DNA of 64,000 nucleotides from Trichomonas vaginalis G3 (Eukaryota; Parabasalia; Trichomonadida; Trichomonadidae). Made by a program: the position numbers and the translations under genes. Shown piece by piece: positions 9,502-18,074 of the stretch. Position 1 is the stretch's first letter, and each line of letters starts with the position of its first letter. The stretch is from contig NC_067208.1 of NCBI RefSeq assembly GCF_026262505.1, positions 14,083,962 through 14,147,961 on the forward strand. The letters are read 5' to 3'. The notes beneath the pieces are model-generated. The model was not told the origin of the DNA. It ran no database searches and worked only from the letters and a program-made list of their open reading frames with translations.

Positions 9502-9829
9502 TCAAATTATATTGGAATTGAATAAATTATATTAATATTTTTCTTGTAATCGTGCACCTCATGCAATATGTTTAAGTTCATAACATTGTTGATCATCATT
9601 CTCTCTTGAAAATGAATGAATTTGTTCTTTCAAACCTATATAAAAAATTAATAAAATTGAAAGCGACTTGCATAAAAAAGCGGTTCGATATCATCATCTC
9701 TTAATTTTTATGAATTTACGCAGTAACAAATGAGATGAGAATTACATCATGCACTTTTTCGTCTAATGTATATATCATATAATTACCTTCAATACATTTT
9801 TCCCCGAAGCAATCATTAGAGGAGAATTT

Positions 9830-9919
9830 TCAAATTTGTCTTTTACTGAGAATTTTATTTGCTGCATCTAAGTCATGACTCAAAAGAAATTCTGCTGCTT
9901 CTCTATTATTCCATTCTAC
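9830..9919 (-). pseudogene. Ankyrin-repeat gene scrap
   Basis: On the minus strand the frame reads VEWNNREAAEFLLSHDL and continues DAANKILSKRQ before a stop. The phrase N-x-x-E-A-A-E-F-L-L-S-H-x-x-x-x matches the second helix and loop of the SHGANIN-type ankyrin repeats at 47-55 kb. There is no start codon or neighbouring repeat, so this is a decayed fragment caught between the two tandem paralogues. Confidence 0.5.
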
Positions 9920-10225
9920 TGTAATTCAATTCGCATTTTAATGAAATCTACATGGCGAAAAAGTTAATTTTTCTCTATTTACTCAAAAATAATAAAAAGA
10001 AAATTCATGTTAAAATGTTTTTACATGAATTGAACAATGCAAAACTTTATAGCTCAAGTCATAAAAAGGTCAAATCCAATTCTTAACACAGAAAATTAGG
10101 TGAAGATTCCATGTTTTTTTGAAATAGTATTTTCCATCTACTCGTTTTGAGCTTGAATAAAGTACAACATAATTTACATAATGCATTATAGTGGCATTAA
10201 TTTTTAGATAATTCCTATATTTAAA

Positions 10226-10870
10226 TTAGGAGCAAATAACTATTGCCATGAATTGATATGCTAAAGAAGAATAAATAGAACAAATACATAAATGTTTGAC
10301 AAAATTAAAATAATTTCGAGAATCTCTTAGTGCACACCAAAGACTAACTCGTTTAGTACTGACTCCGTATATTGCAGGCATTCCTTCTGTCAAATATATT
10401 TGAGGTGCGGTGCATAATATACCAATGCAATAATGCCAAAGCTGATTTGCAGGAACACCATTAAGATAAGAAGTAGGTACATGTACATTATCTTCGCCAT
10501 ATGTAGTTTTAACAAGGCCTCCCCAGCCATCCATTGGGGCTTGAGTGATTATTGGAGTGAATCTTGTAGCTGTGGTGAGACCAGAACGTTCTAGTTCTTC
10601 AGTGGGTGATATAGTTTGTTTCCATACATTGATAAGTTTTAATTCTGGATATTCAATTATGAAGTATCGAAAATTGTCTTTCATCAAATATTTTGTACTA
10701 CTAAGATCGTATAATATTGAGAACTTATTTGGAATGCTAGAATTTTTTGCTTCTTCATCGTCCTTGAAACAATTTGTGGAAGTTTGGTTGTGTTCAAAGA
10801 CAAGTTGATATATTTTGAGATCAAATGACGTATATACATCATTACCAATATATATTCGATCAAGAATCAT
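10226..10870 (-). CDS. Unknown protein, tandem paralogue 2
   Basis: The 214-residue product is parallel to the gene at 8836-9501 over about 190 residues, with roughly two thirds identity by eye. Conserved blocks are MILDRIYIGNDVY, KYLMKDNFRYFIIEYPEL, SPTEELERSGL, TPIITQAPMDGWGGLV and WHYCIGIL. The same orientation and the 724-bp spacing point to a tandem duplication. The carboxyl 20 residues do not match the sister gene. Function is unknown; both belong to what looks like a lineage-specific family. Confidence 0.6.
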   Translation of the reverse strand: MILDRIYIGNDVYTSFDLKIYQLVFEHNQTSTNCFKDDEEAKNSSIPNKFSILYDLSSTKYLMKDNFRYFIIEYPELKLINVWKQTISPTEELERSGLTTATRFTPIITQAPMDGWGGLVKTTYGEDNVHVPTSYLNGVPANQLWHYCIGILCTAPQIYLTEGMPAIYGVSTKRVSLWCALRDSRNYFNFVKHLCICSIYSSLAYQFMAIVICS

Positions 10871-11257
10871 TTATTCAAAGGAAAATTTAAATAAAGATAT
10901 CGATTTCTTTTGTAATATTTCATTTCATTAACTCTTTTGAAATTCATAAAATCAGAAATTATAAGATAATCTTTAAAAATTATGAAGTTGTTTCTTTTCA
11001 GCTGAGATGAAAAAATAAATGAAATCTGACAAAAACAATTGAAATGAATTTTTGATCACTGATTATCACATCAAAATGTTGCTTGGAAGTCATTTGAGAA
11101 CCCCACCAAATAATTTTGGAACTTGGGGGACATGATTGATCAACATGAGGACAAAACGACATCTCTATGTTAACATTACCCATATTAGATATTTTAAGTT
11201 TATAAGAAAAAAAAATTATAAGTTCTTTAATCGTTCAATAAATAAAAATAAAAAACA
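10871..11257. other. Intergenic spacer
   Basis: The 3' flank of the giant repeat gene meets the 5' flank of tandem paralogue 2 here. No gene or repeat is recognised apart from short A/T runs. Confidence 0.5.
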
Positions 11258-14200
11258 TTACTGTCTCCTTTTATGTGGAGATTTCTTTCTAGGTGAATTC
11301 TTTCTTGGCGAGTGGCCCTCGAGAACTCTCTTTAATCTCTTATGGTCTGGAGGATCATCCTTGTAGTTTGCCTTTGTTCTCTTTTCGTATTTAGAAATCT
11401 GAGAATCTTCTGTCATTTGCCAATCTTTGTATTTGTATTTCTTGTTTTCATCGTCAGATTCAGAAGAAGTTTCCTGAAGGAATTTCTTAACCAATTTCCT
11501 TCTTTCGCTTGACTTCTCTGTTTCTGATGGTCCGTTATAGTACATTCTATTTCTCTGCAATGTTGCAGTGCTGTAATTTTCTTCAGAAATGTTCAAATCT
11601 CTGTTCTTAACTTGTTGTTGTTTTTGTGATGTTGTGTATGATTCATCATTTGTCTTATAGCTCTTTGAGTTATCCTTGCTTGTATAAGACACAGATTTAG
11701 TTTCTTCAGACTTTATTTCTGAAAGATTTTGAGAAGAGTTAACTTCTTTTCCACGATGATTTCTGACTGAATCATTCGTGTTGGAATTATTAGTTTCTCT
11801 TGACGTGAGAGAAGAAGAATTCGATTCTCTTTCATGGTGTTTCCTGTGGCGTTTGTGTACATGAGATAATTGTTTGTATTCTGTTTCTGAAACGATTCTT
11901 CCCTTCATTGTTCTTTCCCAGATTTTAGATGTTGTTTCTTCATCGTTTTCTTCATCATTTCTTTTTCCGAATCTGTAGTAAATTTCGGAGTCAACATCAT
12001 TATCTTTGTGGACTAATTTTCTTTGTGGAACTCTATGGTATCTCTTCTCATCGAGGTACTTGAAGTTATCTGTGTATTCAGAGAAATCATTCCTCAAATA
12101 ATATGATTTCGGCTGAATTGGCTTTGTATCTGTCAACAATTCACTTGAATTTGTCTTCGAAGAAAGAGAATAATCTTGGAATTCTTCCTCCTCTTCTTCT
12201 TCTTCGTAATAGGAATAATCGAAGTACTTCGGGTTCTTGTAGCCTTTTCCATTTCCGTAATCAGCTTCGAGATGTTTTCCAGCTCTCTTTAGTTTGAGTT
12301 TGTCCAAGTTCTTTCCTTTCATCGATTTACGCTTGAAAACATCGGAACTCGATTGATTTGAATCGAATGACATTCTCGATCCAGACAATGATCCTCCTTC
12401 AACTCCATCATGATGGTGATGATGGCGTGGATGTAATCTCTTGTCTCCTTTCTTGTGGTGGACGAGTTTTGTGTTTCCTTTGGAGTCTTCGATTTCTTCG
12501 TTGTAGCTGTATTCGTAGTATTCTTCCTGGGAATAAGAGAGAGTTCCACTTCCTGCATCGTGTCCTGAAACTCTGTGGTGTCTGTGGCGTTTCCTGTCTG
12601 GTCCCAAATCAGTGGAAACACTGTTGTAATCGTTGTCAGAAATATCCTTTCCATGTTTCCTGTGTCTTCTTCTCTTCTTTCCATCTCCATTTTCATCATC
12701 ATCTGAGTAATATTCATTACCTGATCCTTCATGAACTCCTTTGGCCTTTCTTCCTCTGCCTCTGCCTTTTCCGTTTCCACTTTCATCATCATAATCACTG
12801 TAGTTGTAATCATCTTCATCTGAATTTTCTCCATTCTTTCCTTTACGACCATGATGTCCTTTTCCTGCTCCATCTTCATCACCAGAACTGTAATCAGAGC
12901 CATTCTGTCCTTTGCCAGCTCCTTTTCCATGATTTCCTTTTCTTCCTTTTCCTTTTCCTGCAGCACCATGTCCATGACCATTTCTGTTTTCGTCGTCATC
13001 AGAATAATTGTAGTCATTGTCTGAGTCATTTGTTCCATTCTTTCCTTTTCCGCCGTTTCTTCCGTGATGTCCATTCTTTCCTCCTTTTCCTGCTCCGTGA
13101 TGTCCATTTCCATCTTCATCTCCGGAGTAGTCATCAGAGTCATTTCCGTTCTTTCCTTTTCCTGCACCATTCTTTCCTTTTCCACCTTTTCCTTTGCCAT
13201 GTCCATGACCATTTTCATCATCAGAATCAGAGCCAGAACCATTGTTTCCATCTTTTCCTGATTTTCCTTTTCCTTTTCCACCTTTTCCTGTTCCGTGGCC
13301 ATGACCATCTTCGTTGTCTGAATCAGATCCATTGTTTCCATTTCCATTCTTTCCTTTTCCGCCTTTTCCAACAGCTCCTTTTCCGTTCTTTCCTTGTCCA
13401 TGGATGTAGACATCACTTGTGTCATCATTGTCTGATGCATCGGAGTTATTTCCTCCTTTTCCACCGCGTGTTTTGACGCCTTTTCCAGCACCTTTTCCGC
13501 CGTGGCCATCTTCATCATCTGAATCAGATCCATTTCCATTAGCACCGGCCTTTCCTTTTCCTGCTCCTTTTCCTCCACGGCCGCCTTTTCCATTTCCTTT
13601 GCCACCATGGCCATTTTCACTTCCATCTTCATTATCTGAATCAGAGCCATTGTTTCCGTTTCCATTCTTTCCTTTTCCACCACGGCCGTTCTTTCCGCCT
13701 TTTCCGGCACCAGCTCTGCCGTAGTTGTCACTGCCATCATCATCGGAGTTATCGCCGTTGTTTCCGTTCTTTCCTTTTCCTGCAGCACCTTTTCCGTTTC
13801 CTTTGCCGCCATGGCCTCCGTTGTTCTCATCATCTGAATCAGAGCCATTTCCATTTCCGTTGGCACCATTCTTTCCTTTTCCACTGCGGCCTCCTTTTCC
13901 TGCAGCACCTTTTCCGTTTCCTCTGTGGCCATTTTCATCATCTGAGTCAGAACCATTGTTTCCGTGTCCTGCTCTTTCTCCTTTTCCGCCACGGCCGTTC
14001 TTTCCGCCTTTTCCAGCACCATTTCCTCCGAATTCATCATCGGAGTCATTTCCATTGGCACCATTCTTTCCAGCTCCTTTTCCGCTCTTTCCACCACGGC
14101 CTCCTTTTCCGTTTCCATTGTTTCCGCCGTAGTTTTCATCATCAGAATCAGAGCCATCTCCGTTCTTTCCTTTTCCACCACGGCCTCCTTTACCTGCAGC

Positions 14201-17200
14201 ACCTTTTCCATTTCCTTTGCCGCCATGTCCGCCGTAGTTATCATCATCAGAATCAGATCCATTTCCATTTTCATCTCTTCCAGCACCATTCTTTCCAGCG
14301 CCTTTTCCACCACGGCCTCCTTTTCCTGCAGCACCTTTTCCGTTTCCTCCGTGGCCATTTTCATCATCTGAGTCAGAACCATTGTTTCCGTGTCCTGCTC
14401 TTTCTCCTTTTCCGCCACGGCCGTTCTTTCCGCCTTTTCCAGCACCATTTCCTCCGAATTCATCATCGGAGTCATTTCCATTGGCACCATTCTTTCCAGC
14501 TCCTTTTCCGCTCTTTCCACCACGGCCTCCTTTTCCGTTTCCATTGTTTCCGCCGTAGTTTTCATCATCAGAATCAGAGCCATCTCCGTTCTTTCCTTTT
14601 CCACCACGGCCTCCTTTACCTGCAGCACCTTTTCCATTTCCTTTGCCGCCATGTCCGCCGTAGTTATCATCATCAGAATCAGATCCATTTCCATTTTCAT
14701 CTCTTCCAGCACCATTCTTTCCAGCGCCTTTTCCACCACGGCCTCCTTTTCCTGCTCCACGTCCGCCGCCGTAGTTGTCATCATCTGAATCTGATCCATT
14801 TCCATTGGCTCCATTCTTTCCTGTACCTTTTCCACTCTTTCCGGTTTTACCTGCAGCACCTTTTCCGTTTCCATTGTTTCCACCGTAGTTATCATCATCA
14901 GAATCAGAACCATTTCCATTTGCTCCGGCTTTTCCTGTTCCTGTTCCTTTTCCACCACGGCCTCCCTTTCCATTTCCTGCTCCATGTCCGCCGTAGTTTT
15001 CATCATCTGAATCAGATCCATTTCCATTGGCACCATTCTTTCCAGTTCCTTTTCCACTCTTTCCACCACGGCCTCCTTTTCCTGCTCCATGTCCACCGCC
15101 GTAGTTGTCGTCGTCTGAATCAGAACCGTTTCCATTTCCATCTCTTCCAGCTTTTCCAGTTCCATTCTTTCCTTTTCCTGCAGCACCTTTTCCGTTCTTT
15201 CCTCCCTTTCCATTTCCTCTTCCCTGGTTGAAAGAGCTGAGGCTGTCATCATCGTTGTTTTCTGAATCATCATTTAGACCAAACTTACTTTGTTTGTTCT
15301 TTGCAACTTTGTTATTTCCTTGTTCTTGTTCATCATCACTTCCGAAACCAGTCTTTCCTTTGTTTCCATGTTTTCCATTTCCATCTTTGTCTCCGTTGTT
15401 TCCATTATCTCCAAACTTTCCGTGTTTTCCGTTTGCGCCATTTCTGTTGTTTGGACTCTTTGATCCTGCTGCTCCATTTCCGCCGTAAGCCTTTCCATCG
15501 TTGTTCTGGCCTTTCTTTCTTCCGCCGTGGTTGTCTTCGTCATCAGAACTGTCAGAATGGCCGACAGCGACTCCGAATTTGTTCTTTGATGGTTTTCCGT
15601 TCTTTCCGGCACCACCACGACCACCGCCGTTGTTTCTTCCATTGTCATCATCGTCGGAATCGAAGTTTCTGCCTTTGTTGTTGTTCTTTCCTTTGCCATT
15701 GTTATTTCTGTCAATCTTATGAGGATCTTTGGTCTTGAAATCATCTCCAAGGTCGAGTTTAGGAGTTCCTCCCTGGAGATTCTTCATCTTGTTGAGGAAT
15801 TGACCTTCTTTGTTGAGATATGGCTCATCAAATTCTGGATTATCGAGGAATGCGTGGTTCTTATCACCTGGCTTCCTATTGTTACCACTTCTACGTGTAT
15901 CTCTTTCGTCTTTATCATCTGCAAATGTATCTTTAGATCCGCCTTTTCCGCCTTTCTTCGGACGTGGCTTTCCCTGCTTCTCGTATGGACGCATGAAGGC
16001 TGGTAGATTCGAATCGTTGTTGCGGCTGCTTCCTCCATTCGACCTGGAGTTTCTGCCATTTGCGTAATCATCTTCGCTGGAGCTGCTTTGTTGAAGGAAC
16101 TTCGATTTCGACTTCAGTGGCTTGCAGAGAGCCTTTGCCGCTGCATTTTCTGTGTCGTCATCCGAAGTATCTGATGCAAACATGTTATCAAGGTCAATTG
16201 AAGTGGCTTTTGGCATTGGCAACTTGGCTCTACGAGGAACTCCTCTTGATTTAATAGCCGGTTCCTGCTTTTCGTTTTGTTTGGCGGATTGGACAACATT
16301 TTGGAAATTAAGTTTCCTTTCTCCGTTCCTACGACGTTTATGTGGATCATCCCACTCTGGTTCTGTAATAGTACGGTATTCCGAAGACTCGGCATTTGAA
16401 TCTTCATCGCCGTTTGTAAAGACAATTACGGTTTTCGGATTGATCTTGAGCTCTATCGGCTTTTCGATCAAAGGACCATTATTGCTTTCGTAAGAGTAAT
16501 CCTCTTCTGAAGAGCTGATTCCTCTTTCTTTTTGAGTTGGCTCAATAAGATCGGAAGAAGAAAGAGAATCAGGTGGAGGAGGTGGAGATGATGATTGTAA
16601 TGACTTAATTGAGGCTTGTGGTGATTCTAATGGCTTAGAACTTGATGAATTCTTTGGAGATTGTTTTGCTGAAGATTTCGATGAAGATTTAGCAGGTGAT
16701 TTCTCAGAAGACTCCGATGAAGATTTTGATGGCTCTTTTTCGGAGTTTTCTGGAGAATTATGAGGAGAAGATTTTGGTGATTGAACGGGAGATGCCTTTG
16801 GTGAGTTTTTCGGTGAATTATCTGCTGAATTTTTCGGAGATGGCTTCGGAGAAGATTTTGATGAGGACGAATAAGAATATGATACATTGTCTGATTTTAG
16901 AGCCGATTTATTCGATGCAACTGAAAACTTTTGCGGTAAATCTTTATCAGACTCTGTTTCGGCCTGTAAATCCTGGCTAACAGATTCAATAATTTCTTCA
17001 ACCTCTTCTTCGTAAGTTACACTTATATGAGAATCAGTAGTGTTCTGTGCAGATTTAGGATTGTTATTTTCGGAGTTCGAATGACGTGAAGATCCAGTAA
17101 TTTTCAAAGAATCAGAAATATTTCCTGCAGTTGGTGGAGAGTAATTTTGATCTTTGTTATTTGATGATGATGAAGACTCCGATACAGTCGATTGATTTAA

Positions 17201-17452
17201 CTGATGACCTCCATTCAATGAATTTTGATTTGGTGTCTGAGAAGATTTTTGCGATGGGGCATGATTTTCAGAAGATGAGAGGCTATAACTCACAGAATGA
17301 TGAGATGAGCTATGCTTCTCGCTATCGCTGCTTGATGAAGAATATGAATTCGTTTTTTGCTTCATTTCAATTTCAGTAGCAGATGTAGCCGGCTCATACT
17401 CAGCTCCAGGTGATGAAGCTGGAATAAAGTCGCTCTGTGATGATCTGCTCAT
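11258..17452 (-). CDS. Giant low-complexity protein with Gly/Lys/Asn and Ser-Asp-Asp repeats
   Basis: One 2064-residue frame with three zones. Residues 1-330 are Ser-rich with many Ser-Pro steps (KNSPKASPVQSPKSSPHN), likely targets for proline-directed kinases. About residues 480-1500 consist of Gly, Lys, Asn and Ala with GNGSDSDDDNYGG or a variant every 25-40 residues. The SDSDDE clusters are classical casein kinase 2 sites. The last 500 residues are charged, with KKRRRHRKHGK basic clusters and an EEEEEEEE run. No folded domain or signal peptide is seen. The design resembles phosphorylated scaffold or nucleolar-type disordered proteins, but function is unknown. The repeat zone is clearly richer in G+C than its neighbours and contains a 426-bp-period duplication. 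Confidence 0.85.
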   Translation of the reverse strand: MSRSSQSDFIPASSPGAEYEPATSATEIEMKQKTNSYSSSSSDSEKHSSSHHSVSYSLSSSENHAPSQKSSQTPNQNSLNGGHQLNQSTVSESSSSSNNKDQNYSPPTAGNISDSLKITGSSRHSNSENNNPKSAQNTTDSHISVTYEEEVEEIIESVSQDLQAETESDKDLPQKFSVASNKSALKSDNVSYSYSSSSKSSPKPSPKNSADNSPKNSPKASPVQSPKSSPHNSPENSEKEPSKSSSESSEKSPAKSSSKSSAKQSPKNSSSSKPLESPQASIKSLQSSSPPPPPDSLSSSDLIEPTQKERGISSSEEDYSYESNNGPLIEKPIELKINPKTVIVFTNGDEDSNAESSEYRTITEPEWDDPHKRRRNGERKLNFQNVVQSAKQNEKQEPAIKSRGVPRRAKLPMPKATSIDLDNMFASDTSDDDTENAAAKALCKPLKSKSKFLQQSSSSEDDYANGRNSRSNGGSSRNNDSNLPAFMRPYEKQGKPRPKKGGKGGSKDTFADDKDERDTRRSGNNRKPGDKNHAFLDNPEFDEPYLNKEGQFLNKMKNLQGGTPKLDLGDDFKTKDPHKIDRNNNGKGKNNNKGRNFDSDDDDNGRNNGGGRGGAGKNGKPSKNKFGVAVGHSDSSDDEDNHGGRKKGQNNDGKAYGGNGAAGSKSPNNRNGANGKHGKFGDNGNNGDKDGNGKHGNKGKTGFGSDDEQEQGNNKVAKNKQSKFGLNDDSENNDDDSLSSFNQGRGNGKGGKNGKGAAGKGKNGTGKAGRDGNGNGSDSDDDNYGGGHGAGKGGRGGKSGKGTGKNGANGNGSDSDDENYGGHGAGNGKGGRGGKGTGTGKAGANGNGSDSDDDNYGGNNGNGKGAAGKTGKSGKGTGKNGANGNGSDSDDDNYGGGRGAGKGGRGGKGAGKNGAGRDENGNGSDSDDDNYGGHGGKGNGKGAAGKGGRGGKGKNGDGSDSDDENYGGNNGNGKGGRGGKSGKGAGKNGANGNDSDDEFGGNGAGKGGKNGRGGKGERAGHGNNGSDSDDENGHGGNGKGAAGKGGRGGKGAGKNGAGRDENGNGSDSDDDNYGGHGGKGNGKGAAGKGGRGGKGKNGDGSDSDDENYGGNNGNGKGGRGGKSGKGAGKNGANGNDSDDEFGGNGAGKGGKNGRGGKGERAGHGNNGSDSDDENGHRGNGKGAAGKGGRSGKGKNGANGNGNGSDSDDENNGGHGGKGNGKGAAGKGKNGNNGDNSDDDGSDNYGRAGAGKGGKNGRGGKGKNGNGNNGSDSDNEDGSENGHGGKGNGKGGRGGKGAGKGKAGANGNGSDSDDEDGHGGKGAGKGVKTRGGKGGNNSDASDNDDTSDVYIHGQGKNGKGAVGKGGKGKNGNGNNGSDSDNEDGHGHGTGKGGKGKGKSGKDGNNGSGSDSDDENGHGHGKGKGGKGKNGAGKGKNGNDSDDYSGDEDGNGHHGAGKGGKNGHHGRNGGKGKNGTNDSDNDYNYSDDDENRNGHGHGAAGKGKGRKGNHGKGAGKGQNGSDYSSGDEDGAGKGHHGRKGKNGENSDEDDYNYSDYDDESGNGKGRGRGRKAKGVHEGSGNEYYSDDDENGDGKKRRRHRKHGKDISDNDYNSVSTDLGPDRKRHRHHRVSGHDAGSGTLSYSQEEYYEYSYNEEIEDSKGNTKLVHHKKGDKRLHPRHHHHHDGVEGGSLSGSRMSFDSNQSSSDVFKRKSMKGKNLDKLKLKRAGKHLEADYGNGKGYKNPKYFDYSYYEEEEEEEEFQDYSLSSKTNSSELLTDTKPIQPKSYYLRNDFSEYTDNFKYLDEKRYHRVPQRKLVHKDNDVDSEIYYRFGKRNDEENDEETTSKIWERTMKGRIVSETEYKQLSHVHKRHRKHHERESNSSSLTSRETNNSNTNDSVRNHRGKEVNSSQNLSEIKSEETKSVSYTSKDNSKSYKTNDESYTTSQKQQQVKNRDLNISEENYSTATLQRNRMYYNGPSETEKSSERRKLVKKFLQETSSESDDENKKYKYKDWQMTEDSQISKYEKRTKANYKDDPPDHKRLKRVLEGHSPRKNSPRKKSPHKRRQ
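13925..14755. repeat. Near-perfect 426-bp tandem duplication inside the giant gene
   Basis: The stretch 13925-14329 recurs 426 bp later (14351-14755), apparently base for base. The first upstream difference I see is T at 13924 against C at 14350, which changes Gly to Arg in one protein copy. The period is 142 codons, so the frame is kept. The flanking sequence shows older, more diverged units of the same kind. The near identity implies recent unequal exchange or gene conversion, so length polymorphism between strains is likely. Confidence 0.85.
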
Positions 17453-18074
17453 GATATTGATAAAGTTTTCAAATCAGTTAGTTAACTGTCACAAATTTTT
17501 CTCATGACCTTTGTATGGTGTAATTTTTATGTTTTAAAATGAATCGTCTACTTCCACTGCAGATTAGACATTTTACACTCAAATGTAAGACTATCAATAT
17601 TTGAATGTGAAGCAAAAAAACAACAGAATTGTAAACCCTACTAAAAAACTGACACATAACGCAGATTTCAAATCAATTGATATTCCGAGTTAATTGATTA
17701 ACTGCTAAAATATGATCGAAAAAATAGTGCTCAGCATATTCTATTAATCAGTAACTCAATTCCTTTGTTCCTTAGAGAGATTGACAATTTGTTGTATAGA
17801 ATTTAATATAAGCTTTAAAATTAACTGTTTTGTTATAATGCAAATTTATTTTCTTATTATTGCTGCATAATTATGGCAATTATACAATAAGAATTTGAAA
17901 AGTTTGATTTTGATGGCATATGATTACGTGATTAGATTATACAGCTTATATATTAATGAATGAATTATGTAGATTTATTAATCAATGAAAAATGATTTTG
18001 AATGCAATTTTTTTTAAAGGAAAAACAAAGGATTTTATAGCGTAATAATATACAAATAATAAATGTTTATTGTA
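17453..18074. other. Intergenic spacer upstream of the giant gene
   Basis: AT-rich spacer of about 620 bp between the 5' end of the giant gene and the 3' end of the GAP-like gene. No RNA gene or element is recognised. The sequence just before the giant gene's start is TTTATCAATATC. Confidence 0.45.

Noticed and set aside
9676-9695. GGTTCGA-like string suggesting a tRNA B box
   Set aside because: The flanking bases do not complete the B box and no A box or cloverleaf can be formed around it.
12358-13476. Long plus-strand open frame rich in His, Leu and Phe opposite the giant gene
   Set aside because: It is the antisense shadow of the Gly-Lys-Asn repeat and its composition follows from the repeat codons; the minus-strand frame runs 2064 codons with sensible zones.
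13964-14788. Two nearly identical plus-strand Ser/Phe-rich frames 426 bp apart
   Set aside because: Antisense shadows of the tandem duplication in the giant gene. They were useful only to measure the period.
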